Shown one piece after another: positions 36,961-47,527 of a DNA stretch of 64,000 nt. The translations under genes and the position numbers were made by a program. Positions within the stretch are counted from its first letter, which is position 1. The number at the start of each line of letters is the position of its first letter. Origin of the DNA: Marsupella aquatica (Eukaryota > Marchantiophyta); NCBI GenBank assembly GCA_973895155.1, contig OZ316892.1, positions 14,508,001 to 14,572,000 of the forward strand, written 5' to 3'. Under the pieces are notes generated by a model. The model worked only from the letters and a program-made list of their open reading frames with translations, was not told the origin of the DNA and made no database searches.

Positions 36961-36968
36961 CTATAAAC
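36961..36968 (+). promoter_or_regulatory. Candidate TATA box of the YL1 gene
   Basis: CTATAAAC lies in a context of CT-rich sequence. Transcription would start near 36990 and leave a leader of roughly 365 nt before the UTR intron. Support comes from position and motif only. Confidence 0.4.
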
Positions 36969-37334
36969 CTCCTCTTCCAAACCAATCAAACCTCAACCAG
37001 GCCTCGTGTATGTGTCGTTAACTTCGCTCGGCTCTGTTACTGTCAGCACCCCTAATAACTTCCGCTTCCAACTTCTGAGTGGGAATCTCCAACTGCGAGT
37101 CAGATGGGTCTCTCTCCAATTCCAGCTTAGCAGCTTGGATTCGAGGAGCTTGGACTGCTAGAAGATGCCTGCTTCTTTTCGCTTCTTTCAAGCTTCACTT
37201 GCGACTGAGTTTTGCGGCGTTTCCGTGGAACAGGAAATACGTCGAATTCGCTGGCGATTCTCCTTGCGGTTGTGACATTCCTTGGTTCCATCACGCCCCG
37301 GCCTTTTCCTGCAGAAGTCGATTGATGAGGATTC

Positions 37335-37557
37335 TAGGGTTTAACCGGAAAGGTGAGTGACTGTTTTCAGGATTTTTATAGAGAGGGAGCTGAAGAGAAA
37401 GGAGGAGATGGTGAAGCAGGAGTGCTTGAAGTGACGCAGCGAGCTTATCAGTAAGTTCCGAAGGGACCAAACGAGCTGGTTTACGATTTTTCCGTTCCCT
37501 CTGTTTGTTGCTGCTCAATTCTTTCAAACGTGTGTGGTGAGGAGTCAGTTTCTTCAG
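37335..37557 (+). promoter_or_regulatory. 5'-UTR telo-box and leader intron of the YL1 gene
   Basis: TAGGGTTT at 37335-37342 is a telo-box, a motif common in plant promoters and leaders of growth-linked genes. It is followed by a strong donor (AAAG/GTGAGT, GT at 37353). A clean acceptor TTTCTTCAG ends at 37557, two bases before the ATG at 37560. The predicted 205-nt intron would remove the out-of-frame open sequence before the start codon. Confidence 0.6.
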
Positions 37558-37559
37558 CG

Positions 37560-38954
37560 ATGAGTACCGATGCATTGGACCGTGCTTCCCGTGCCTCGCG
37601 CGGGAAGAGGATGTCAAAATTGGTCGACGAGGAGGTAGACGCGGATGATGAATTCTGGAACCAGGATGCGTTCAAGGACGCCGTCGAGGATAATGAGTAT
37701 GCCGAAGAAGAAGAGGAGGCTGATGTTTTCGACAGCGATTTTGACGAGGCTGAGCCTGACGATGAAGAGCAAGAGCAGGAGGACGACGAGAGGCGGCCGA
37801 CCAAGAAGAGGAAGTTACCTCCAGGGAGCAAACATGAGAAGAGAAGGGAAGAGAAGAAGAAGAAAAAGGAGAAGAAAAAGGAGAAAAAAGAGAAAAAGGA
37901 TAAGAAGGAGAAGGAGGCAAGTAACAAATCTTCTTCCTTGGAAAAGGAGAATTTGTCTCTCGCAATGCATACTCCTGTTGGGGACACGGCCCAAGCTGCT
38001 CCTAGTCTACCTAATGTGTCACAGATAATTGAGTTCCAAGAAAATGGGGAAACCATACAGGATGTAGATGGAGAACCAGTAAGTATAAGAAAATCTACCA
38101 GGACGGCTGTTATCATCAAGCAGGCTGAACGAGAGGCACATCAAGCAGCTCTGCAAGCTCTCTCCAGGCCTATCAAAAAGAAGAAGGAAGAGGAGCGCAA
38201 GATAAGCCAAGAAGAGATGCTTCTGGAAGCTGCCCAAACAGAAATCCAGAATGTGCAAGCTCTGGAGGTAATGCTGGCCCGTGAGGAGGAAGTGAAACGT
38301 AAAGCAGTTATTCAAAAAGCATTCTATGCAGGCCCACAGATACGGTTTCACTCAAGAGATGGGAAGAACATACTGGAGTTTACTAAAGTCCATGATTTCC
38401 CAGAAATGCTCAATTCAAGTCCACTGCCATATCCTAAAAAAGCTATTTGCGTTATCACAGGCTTACCTGCCAAGTATCGTGATCCTAAGACAGGGCTGGC
38501 TTATGCAACAAAGGAGGCTTTTAGGGCTATCCGTGAGAAATTTAACAAGCGAGAGCCCCATCGTAGAAAAGATCCCTTAGAAGCATCTCATCAACGAAAG
38601 AGGACAAAGGTGGACAGAGAAAGATCGGGAACTGGAGGGCACAGAACTGTCACAAAACTGAAGTACAAGAAGGTTATCAGCATGATTGCCGGTGGTGATG
38701 ATGTCAAGCCGGTAGAACCTGAAGTGCAGAATACGGAACTGTCCATGGAGCCAGAGCTAGAGGACCCTGTCGATCTGAACTTCAGTTCTGGGGTGATTGC
38801 AGCGAAGAATAATATTGACAGTTTACAAATTTCTAGTAACCTGATGACGCATGACCTTTCGTTGTTAGACATGCCCGAGGCATTCGTAGAAACCAATGAA
38901 GCGGATTTCATGCTGGATGACCTTGAGGTTGGCAACCCATCTACTCTGGAGTAA
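37560..38954 (+). CDS. SWC2: YL1/VPS72/SWC2 subunit of the SWR1 chromatin-remodelling complex
   Basis: A nuclear protein of 464 aa in one uninterrupted coding exon. The YL1 family binds H2A.Z-H2B dimers and helps the SWR1/SRCAP complex deposit H2A.Z. The N-terminal YL1 region has RASRASRGKRMSKLV and the acidic FWNQDAFKDAVEDNEY stretch, followed by a long Asp/Glu run. Then come a KKRK nuclear-localisation motif and a Lys/Glu-rich coiled region near residues 95-125. The short C-terminal YL1_C domain starts near Cys297 with CVITGLPAKYRDPKTGLAYA. A frame extending upstream to 37530 starts with GTG and was set aside for the ATG at 37560, which directly follows a good splice acceptor. The tail after the YL1_C domain is acidic and not recognised. 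Confidence 0.95.
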   Translation: MSTDALDRASRASRGKRMSKLVDEEVDADDEFWNQDAFKDAVEDNEYAEEEEEADVFDSDFDEAEPDDEEQEQEDDERRPTKKRKLPPGSKHEKRREEKKKKKEKKKEKKEKKDKKEKEASNKSSSLEKENLSLAMHTPVGDTAQAAPSLPNVSQIIEFQENGETIQDVDGEPVSIRKSTRTAVIIKQAEREAHQAALQALSRPIKKKKEEERKISQEEMLLEAAQTEIQNVQALEVMLAREEEVKRKAVIQKAFYAGPQIRFHSRDGKNILEFTKVHDFPEMLNSSPLPYPKKAICVITGLPAKYRDPKTGLAYATKEAFRAIREKFNKREPHRRKDPLEASHQRKRTKVDRERSGTGGHRTVTKLKYKKVISMIAGGDDVKPVEPEVQNTELSMEPELEDPVDLNFSSGVIAAKNNIDSLQISSNLMTHDLSLLDMPEAFVETNEADFMLDDLEVGNPSTLE

Positions 38955-41900
38955 GATTTATTGCATCCAACATCTATGGCTAAATCTTAAATCCAACTCA
39001 CTCATCATGGTGGAAGTGATCAGGCCAGCAACCAACTGAAACACAGAGGGTTTGTTACAAGTTGTCACATACTCGGAGTCATTTCTTCTGCCCGTGTGTC
39101 AGTTTTCTGGTTTGGACGGCGAGGGGTCATCTGGGATTGTAAGTGTTCTTTCTCTCTAAGTTGTACATCTGAACCAAGATTGGTGACAGTGGTCAGGATG
39201 TGGCTTAGGAAAGCCCCTTGCTCTTCTTACCAATGTCTCTCGCATTGCATAGCTCATAGAGTTCTTGCAGACGCTTTCAGCGAGGAATATTGGAGTTTCT
39301 GCCTCTAAGGCTAATGTTCTGCAATTCTTCCTGAGTATCTAGCCATTGGTATATTTCTTCTCGATTTCTCTTCAACGAGGTTAGCATTGATTTCCAAATC
39401 ACAAACCGGTAGGAGTCAACTGACTCGAAATCGAATTCATTCAAAAGCTTCAGGAGTGAGAGCATGCTGGCATTGGTTAGCTTTGTGGCAGTACTAAAAT
39501 GCAATGCACATCTGATATGTAGGGAATGGCTGGAGGAATTGTTCACTATGCACAACGGACCACCCGTATGCAATAGAGATTTGCATATGGGTCATGCAAT
39601 GAACAAAATACTGACAACGTGCTCAGCAAGACCAGGTTAACACATCACTCTAGACTCGTTTCCAGAATTTGGACTAGTTAGTGACCACAATTCCTAGTCT
39701 ACATCGTTCAACGACTACTCTCTAGGTATCATGGAAAGCTCACCGCGTTTAGGACCCTGAATTAACTTCATGTTCCAGCTAGGTAAGAGTGTAGTCCCAC
39801 CTAAGTAGAACTAGCTTTTAAATCCAGGGCCTGGACGCCGTCAGCTAAAGATGGTAGCAACATAGGTACCTGCAAGCGTTCGGCGTTGATTCAGCAACTT
39901 AGGTACAGTAGTTACATGTATAATGTTAAAATAATCTGGGGAAAGAAGTTGATGTCGGTTGCCACTTGTAAGAGCACGGCCATGTCACGATCGCCAGTAC
40001 TTACAAAGACATGCAGCCCCTTTTTTGGCAAGGGATTAGCATTTACAGTTCGTCTAAAAATTTGATGAACGGCGGATTTTTGTATGAAGAGGTGCTTCAT
40101 TTTTTGTACATATATATCATATGTTTTGCGTGCAGGAAATCGTGTTTGAGGCGACATGGTTATGCTATCTGCATTCATTTGCATTTCGAATGAAGTCGGA
40201 AATCAGCAATCGTGGGCAAATAGACTTATCCTCAATTTGCCAGAAGATTTCTTTCACTATTGGAGGCAGGGTGTTGTTTAGATGTCGATTGAGTGTAAAC
40301 TCAAGGTTGCTTGAGGAAAAGTTTAAAGTTACGCGTAGCTCCGGCACTAACTGTTCCTAGCTTGCTCCCCCAACTTTGAAGAAGCATGCCCGATTCTTAA
40401 CCTTCTCTTCAGTAAACTCCAGTGTCAAAGTTCGAATTTAGGGCAATTGACTAGTGTAAGGACCAGTTTGGTTGATAACGCTTGGATATGGATTTCAAAA
40501 TTTGTGATGGATCATACGTTGAGCGATGAGACTAGCGACTCCATCGGCAAAAATTTTGGCATAGATGCACGACGATTAAGCTGCCAAACAAGAGAAATGT
40601 GGATCTACTGCTGCGCTTATAGGTGCATTAATCTGGGTTTTGTTGGTGTTGTGTTCTTTCACTCAAAGTTCTCGTACTGAAAGTGAATCTTGTGTTGTAA
40701 AAGTTGGCAAATACGAACTTTCAGTACAGTGAGTTTTGTGCAACCTAGTTTCTGCATTTGCGTTGTCATACATAGTACGAAGCATATCCCCAATTCCCGC
40801 TAAGAATGATGGCGAATGTTTCATAGGTTGCAATACTGTCGTGCATGTTTTCTCAAAGTGTCATCAAATGATCGTTCAGAACCATTTCTTCATTTCAACG
40901 GAATTATGAAACAGGCCGGATGACATCTGAAAACTTGCATAAGTTTCCGAGCCCAGAATCAGTTTGCTCGACAGGTGCATCTGAATGATTCCATGCTTAC
41001 GTTTCGGGAAGATTGTACGTACGGTAAATTGTCAGCTGAAAAGGTAATGTCCGCGCACCAGACATTTAGACTACCACCGTGAGCTGAGCAAAGCAATCCA
41101 GGTTTTACTGTCTGGTAGTCGACATCCAAGCTGACCTTTGGGACTACCTTGTCCTTCCTCCTAGCTCGGCTGATGGTGCTCCTCTGGTTACCGCGTCAAG
41201 TTGGATTTGCAGAGTTACCACTTCGTCATATTGTAAGCGCTATCTATACTTACCGTTCCTTGATGTCCACGTTCTTGGATCAATAGAGAGGGTTACGGGA
41301 AAGAGTAGCTTGGGAGGCCAAAAGATTGAAATTCCTAACGAAACGACAGTTTTGATTTCGAGACACAACCAGGAACGTGGCTTGAGTCAGCTTCGGCCAC
41401 ATCAGCCGCACAAAATGCTCCTGACTAATGATCTAAACACCGGACAAGAGGCTTCCAAAGATTGGTGGTTTAGATAGTAACAAGATATATTCATACAGGC
41501 AAATTCTCATCGCTGTCACACCATCATTGTCAATGCCGAAACATCGAGGCCCCTGGAACAGTACAGAAGCACTGCTCTACCGGAAATAACTGTGAATCAC
41601 ATGACAAAACATTATTTCCTGAAAATCACAGCCAGGATGTGCCAATGACGATTATTTACTGAAAATCACATTGTGAATTTTTACAAAATGTCTAATGTCG
41701 CCCCAATTCCCCTGTGAGGGGTTGATGGTGGTAAGCTCTGCTAAATTAAAAGAATCCGAGCTAGAACTGGTAGAAGCTTATCGAACAATATTGTCTAAAT
41801 GGCTTCCTCCTATCCCGCAATTTACCTGGACTACATTCGTCAAGATCCATGACTCTGGGGCGACGCTCTGTAAAAGAATTGCATGATGAGGGTGCAAATA

Positions 41901-42050
41901 ATCCTAATTTTAGGAATGAATTTGTAACGCCAGTTCAATTGGAGAGTAAATCAATTACCTACGTAGACTTGGTCTAGAACTAACTAAAGGTTCTTTGCCA
42001 AAGGAATGAATCCTGTGATCTGTAGAAGTATTGGTGACACGAACAGCTGA
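38955..42050. other. Spacer downstream of the YL1 gene
   Basis: The start is the YL1 3' UTR. No further gene, RNA gene or clear repeat was recognised. The open frames at 39277-39573, 39912-40184 and 41695-41886 have no family signature. Confidence 0.4.
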
Positions 42051-42052
42051 GG

Positions 42053-43226
42053 TTATCTGAAGCTTCGGAGACCTGCTTGCCGCTCAGTCTTCGAAGAACT
42101 CGCGTGGGTTAATCTCCGCTTCCTGTAAAGGGCATCTGAAGGTAGTCCATTACGATTCCCAAAGGATGCCCGTTTTCTCAAATTCGGAGCCTGAAAGAGA
42201 TGGACAAAGACACTGATCAGGATCTGATGTGAATTAAGCGTCTGGATCAATCCAAAGTTTAATGATACCGTTCACCAAGCATATGCCAAACAGCCTCCTT
42301 CACAATCAATTCGATCTGTTTCTTTAGTTCTCGATGAGGCTGGGACAATTGATCTTGAGAACAACAGAATGGATAAAATTATGCTCAACCTACGTTGCCT
42401 GCCATTATAACCTGAGACTGTAGCCTGGAGCGCATCTGCAAATAGTAAGAACTTACATCAGTGGAGAACAAATGCGTGATTTCTTTCAGAGGCAGCCTGG
42501 GAAACGGTCGGTACAAGACACCAGTTCTCCGCTGGACATTCGATTGATCCGACATGTTTTCATCGTTCTCCCACTGCAAAGCATTCATGGCGGGAATGAC
42601 TGCTCGCGCCATCTTTACCACACAATTCCGCGGACGACTAGTGATCCTTGTAGTCCAGCCCAAGCCTGATACCAAAATCTGCCGGTTAACTTTCCACAAG
42701 GGAAGTTGGATTTGTGTCCTAAGGCTTGCCTTTATCGCATTCTGAAGGACTGAAAGCCTGACCCTGTGACTCCTACATAAATCCTAGAAGTCGTCACGAT
42801 GGCGGTACTGTCATAACCTCGGGAATCGCCACTAGACTTCACCGGTACAGAAGATTGCGAGCGTATTAGGCTTCACCGGTACAGAAGATTGTTAGCGTAT
42901 TGAACCAACTACAGCAGGCAAGGCTCCAGATGATATGCAGAGAACTATAATTATCTGGAGTCACGGAGTGCGAGCTTCTCAACACTAGCGGAAAGTTCAT
43001 GCAATTGCTCTAAAAATGTGATCAGATGCGAAACTGGTGGAGAAATCTCGATTGCTCCACTAACGAGGGAGCAGAGGCATTGACAGAGAACGCGACCAGT
43101 TGCGAGAGCAGTAGAGAGTGCGGAGCAGAACAGAGCAAGGCAGGGAAAGCAACCGGAAGGATGTGAAATGGAAGGAACGGTGAAGCAGACGAAGTGTCTT
43201 GCGGATCGGAGCAGCGAGGAGCTCAT
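42053..43226 (-). other. Possible unidentified gene, minus strand
   Basis: ATG 43226 opens a 91-codon frame with a basic, Ser-rich N-terminus (SSSLLRSARHF) that could be an organelle transit peptide. Shorter open stretches lie at 42699-42385 and 42250-42053. The sequence just upstream (43230-43560) is GC- and purine-rich, unlike the AT-rich spacers, as a promoter or leader might be. No domain was recognised and splice junctions could not be fixed, so this may not be a gene. Confidence 0.25.
42838..42902. repeat. 33-bp tandem duplication
   Basis: Two adjacent copies of TTCACCGGTACAGAAGATTG followed by (C/T)(G/T)AGCGTATT start near 42838 and 42871, with two differences. Confidence 0.85.
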
Positions 43227-43559
43227 TATATACAGGAGTGCTACCCGCCATGGGAATGGAGCGAAGGGGGAAAGTCTGAGATGGTGGGAAAGAAAGACGG
43301 AGGGAGATCGAGAGCCAGGCAGGTTGAATTCGGATCATGATGATGATGAGGGGTGTCCGGCTCGCTGGGTGGGTGGGCGGGGGGAAGGACCGAGCAACAG
43401 AAGGCAGAAGATTGATCCCACCATCGCTTCAAATTGACCCATCATCTCAAAAGCCCAACTGAAGATGGGCGCGAGACAGAATCGAGCGAGGGAGGGAGAG
43501 AGGACGAGAGGATTTTACAAAAGGGACGAGGGAGGGAAATGGAGGGAGAGAGACTGACC

Positions 43560-45548
43560 CAACTGACCAGTCCCTTGGTGCGAAATTTGAAACTTCGAAA
43601 GCAGATGGATGTTTCCAATAATCCCTTCAGATCAAAGAACTACAGTATAAAAACTATACAGATACAACAGACAACAGACAAGAGATCCCCACGAAGGAAG
43701 GAGGCAGACTACTGTTACTGTATGTCAGCCGACTTCATGTCACCGAGTCCGGAACCAGAGCTCCAGACACGGAACCGTACCTAAACCATGCATGGTTAGT
43801 TACAGTAGGTTGCAGTAAGGGATCGTGCGACAAAACTGACCGCAGAACTTAAAGGCCTTCAGATGATCATTTACTGTACTGTACATATAAGCCCACCAAA
43901 ATAATACAAGAGCCCACGTCAGGTGTAAGGTAAAGCTCCCCACGAGAACATTGTCTCAATTTAAAAAGCCAAGAAAAATCCATGGAAAGAGTGCTGTAAA
44001 TGCACCATTGAAAGCCACTCAAAGTGATCATCGACGGATGGCCTAGAAAGCCAAGAAGGATCCACGAGCCTGTGTAAAGTGTAAGGTTAGCCTACCACAA
44101 GAGCATTTGTTTTTGTAAAAATCATGACAAAATAGTAAAATGTGGGGAAATTTGCAAGAAAAATACTTTATCGACAATGTCAATTTCTACTAGGGTATGA
44201 GAGATGCCGTCACATTGGTAGCACTGTTGCGTGAGTATGCATAAATTGGATGGGAGGTGGTTCAAATTTGTTGTTGATAGTAGGTTCCTATGGGAGAAGA
44301 AGTTCACGTTTCCACAGCAAGAAAATACAAAAAATTGCTTCAACATGACAAGAAATTGAAATGACTAGCCTGTGTGTCCATTCTTTGGATATAAATTTAA
44401 GCCATGGCGCCATCTTCAGAGATTCACCCTGAGTCCCCTCAATCCCTGTTGTTCACCCACACTCCCCACTTATGCCCCATGGGCTACAGTCTAGAGACAT
44501 AGCAAAGGAAAACATGAGGGCTCTCTCACACTAATAAAATGCATGCACAGTCAAAACCTTCATGCAAGAACCCTGGCAACAAGAGACCATTTTGTCCCAT
44601 GGCAATGCTGGTTTTTATGTTGTTTTCTCCCCTTTGTTGTCTCCTACCTGTCTCCCCTTTATTCTTGTCAAGCTTCCAAAATCAAATTGCAAACTGCATT
44701 AATCTAGTTTGAAAGAGTTAACAACCTAAGTTCAATGAGAGGAATGGCTCTTGCTTAATTATCTTATTGGCATTCCAATCACTAATTCTTAATTTTTAAA
44801 TTTTTGCCAGAGTGGCAGATGCACCCAGTGGAGAGTATTCTTTATGTGTGGTCACCCTAGTAAAAAGAATTAGCCAATGTTTCTTTCTACTCTCCCACCT
44901 AGGTTGAGACCCTACTAACTATCCAGAATCTTAGGATTCCCCTTAAGTCTAGGGAGATCTAATGGTCCAATTTTATCTAAGAGAACTATAGCAGGAAGGA
45001 ATTTTATTGAAAATTCTACTTCAATCACACCAGGCCATCTTTGCCACAGAAAAAAAAAGGAAAAGCTTAAAAATAGGGGCAAAACAGCTCCAGGGTAGCA
45101 CGCTATGTGGAGGGTTGCAAGAGTGGAGGGGCTCGGATGCTCCAAGGTAGCAGGCTGTGTGGAAGCTTGCAAGAGTGGAGGAGCTTGAGTGGTAGGGATG
45201 TGCAAGGGCCACATAGACCGTCCCCAACAAGTCCTTTTACAAACAATGGGTCATGTCATGGGTTTCTTTCCCTGGAGTGGCCCCATCAAGTCTATCTTGC
45301 AAAATTGGCCAAGGTGTTTGGAATACTATTCAAGGCATCGTACTTATAAAGAGTCAACTACAAGCTAGATTGGGGCCTAGGCTTCTAGAGTGAAGCCTCT
45401 AGACCATAACTCCATGGCCCACCATGTGAATGGGAAAACTCATGGCTATGATGTATGTCAAATGATAATTGTGCATGAGTTTTGTCAAGATTTCTATTTT
45501 ACATTCAAAAAATGGGCTCTATGGCTCCACCATAACATATGTGTATAG
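43560..45548. other. Spacer, no recognised gene
   Basis: AT-rich sequence with short internal similarities, for example GAAAGCCA(C/A)GAAGGATCCA-like phrases near 43970-44065. Another is a repeated GGTAGCA.GCT.TGTGGA..GTTGCAAGAGTGGAGG phrase at 45093-45183. No coding or RNA gene is supported. Confidence 0.35.
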
Positions 45549-45892
45549 TGTTAGATATTGTTCTAGTCTTGTGACTCATGAGCTAACCACAGTTAGGCTA
45601 ACTCGGGTTAGGACTTAGCTAATGTTAGCGGTAGTGTTGTTGTGTATATTTCCAGGGCTGGTGCCAACCCCTAGTGGAACTTAGGCTCATTGTTACGGAA
45701 CTAGTTGAGAGATAGGGAGAGCTTGTGCTGTGGATGCTTGGTATGGCCGGTCGGCCTAGAATGCAGTCAAGCTCTTGTGTGTTCCCGTGGACGTAGCCTC
45801 ATGTGGAGGTGAACCACATATCTCTCTGTGTCGACTTTTGTACGTTGGATAGTTCATGGGCTTGTAGTTGCGAATGCTGTCTATGCTCAACA
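45549..45892 (+). mobile_element. Solo LTR (344 bp) with 5-bp target duplication TATAG
   Basis: It starts TGTTAGATATTG and ends GCTCAACA. TATAG flanks it at 45544-45548 and 45893-45897. It has the same length as the LTR at 26540-26883 and only scattered substitutions, so the two belong to one recently active family. No internal region remains. Confidence 0.93.
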
Positions 45893-45983
45893 TATAGAAA
45901 ATGAGATGTGCATAGAAAGAAGGATGAGATGTTATGTATGATTGTTAAAATGGTGACATGCAGGATAATTTTTTTTATCAGTT

Positions 45984-46434
45984 CATTAACCTTCAAAAAA
46001 TGTGAATAGGGAGTATGTTCAAAGAACGGGGCAGTAGGGGGCTAGTTTTTCCTAAAAGTGAAGCATCCAGACACTTTCTCTTTGTAGTCTAAAGTCACTT
46101 TTCCTTTCTAGTGTAATTGATCTATGACTTTCCCTAGTCCATGGTGTTGGCAAAGAAAAACAAAGTTAACCCTCTGTCCATCCTGGCTATACAGTTTGCA
46201 CAAGCCATCATTAACCTTCAAAAAATGTGAATAGGGAGTATGTTCAAAGAACGGGGTAATAGGGGGCTAGTCTTTCCTAAAAGTGAAGCATCAAGACACT
46301 TTCTCTTTGTAGTCTAAAGTCACTTTTCCTTTCTAGTGTAAATTGATCTATGACTTTCCCTAGTCCATGGTGTTGGCAAAGAAAAACAAAGTTAACCCTC
46401 TGTCCATCCTGGCTATACAGTTTGCACAAGCCAT
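45984..46434 (+). repeat. Recent tandem duplication, period 225 bp
   Basis: 45984-46208 and 46209-46434 differ at only a few positions (for example GGGGCAGTAGG against GGGGTAATAGG, and one extra A). The unit starts CATTAACCTTCAAAAAATG. The near identity indicates a young event. Confidence 0.93.
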
Positions 46435-46444
46435 TGCCCTTGCG

Positions 46445-46680
46445 TTGCACCTTTGCCATTTTAGCCATTTCCTTGTTGCAATCAATTTACCATTTTGGTA
46501 TTTTCATTATGCAGCAATCCAGTTGCACCTTTGCCATTACAGCCATTTCCTTGTTGCAATCAATTTACCATTTTGGTAACTTCATTATGCAGCAATTCCA
46601 GCTGCACCTTTGCCATTATAGACATTTCCTTGTTGCAATCAATTTACCATTTTGGTAATTTCATTATGCAGCAATTCCAT
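46445..46680 (+). repeat. Three-copy tandem repeat, period 78-79 bp
   Basis: Units starting near 46445, 46523 and 46602 share TTGCACCTTTGCCATT, CATTTCCTTGTTGCAATC and AATTTACCATTTTGGTA. They follow directly on the 225-bp duplication. The long open frames here come from a unit length divisible by three in part and are not considered real. Confidence 0.9.
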
Positions 46681-46689
46681 TCTTGTGGC

Positions 46690-47527
46690 CATTTTGTCGT
46701 TGGTCAATATTGATGTTGTTGCAAACTAGAATTTAGACTTTAGGGTTCATATTATTTGGAATAATTCTTCAAGAGAGAATAGAAAAAATAAGATTAAATG
46801 TTCTCTTCTTGATGGACTTTAAACTGTTTTATAAATAATATCTTTCCAACTCAAAACTATTTTTTTCATAACTCAAAACTCTAATATTTGTTGTTCAATT
46901 TCCGTCATTTTCTTTCAGCAAATGGAGGCAAACATACATACAAATGTTTTTAAATGTAATGTGTGGCCTACTTTAAAAAACGAAATCAGACCCCATGTCA
47001 TCTGAACATCAATTTCAAAGTACCTTCAGATTGAAACCTTTCTATGGATACCCCAAACTAAGATTCCCCCTTTATTCTTCCTTTCGCCAGATCTCATAGA
47101 TAAGAAATTTATGACTTAAATCTAACAATATCCAAAAGGAGGACAAGGGGAAAAGGTGGGGTTGGATATTAAAGTGTTTTGAATTTACAATATATTTTAA
47201 TGACTTTCAAATAAATCACCCAAATTGGAGTGCTTTAATCTGACACCCAAATTGAGGTCATGTGTACTTTTACATCGAATACGCAGTAATTCATCCTCTA
47301 CCACAACTGTGTTTATCCATTCCATCGCACCAGGCCACGAGAACGGGTCCCACAATATAAAACACGACAAGTCTCTAATGTAATTTCCTCAGCTGCTCGA
47401 TAACTTGCTGCAATATTATTCCAGGGCAACTCTAGTGAATTCGGTCGTGAGCACCAATGGCTACAAGCTAAAGAGCAAATTATTCCTAAAGAATGTCATC
47501 TTCCGAATCACATGAGACAGACATATA
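46690..47527. other. Spacer and 3' flank of the DCL3 gene
   Basis: No gene was recognised. The last few hundred bases up to 47527 are expected to contain the DCL3 3' UTR and polyadenylation region. Confidence 0.4.

Noticed and set aside
37530-37559. N-terminal extension of the YL1 protein from 37530
   Set aside because: The codon at 37530 is GTG, and the stretch lies inside a predicted leader intron whose acceptor is at 37557.
43060-43338. Alternative minus-strand frame over 43060-43338 as a coding gene
   Set aside because: It overlaps another frame of similar length in a GC-rich, purine-biased tract. Neither shows a recognised family, so only a low-confidence possible gene was listed.
46350-46713. 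Repetitive open frames over 46350-46713
   Set aside because: The repeated peptide only mirrors the 78-79-bp DNA repeat, and all three frames are open in the same way, as expected for a repeat and not a gene.
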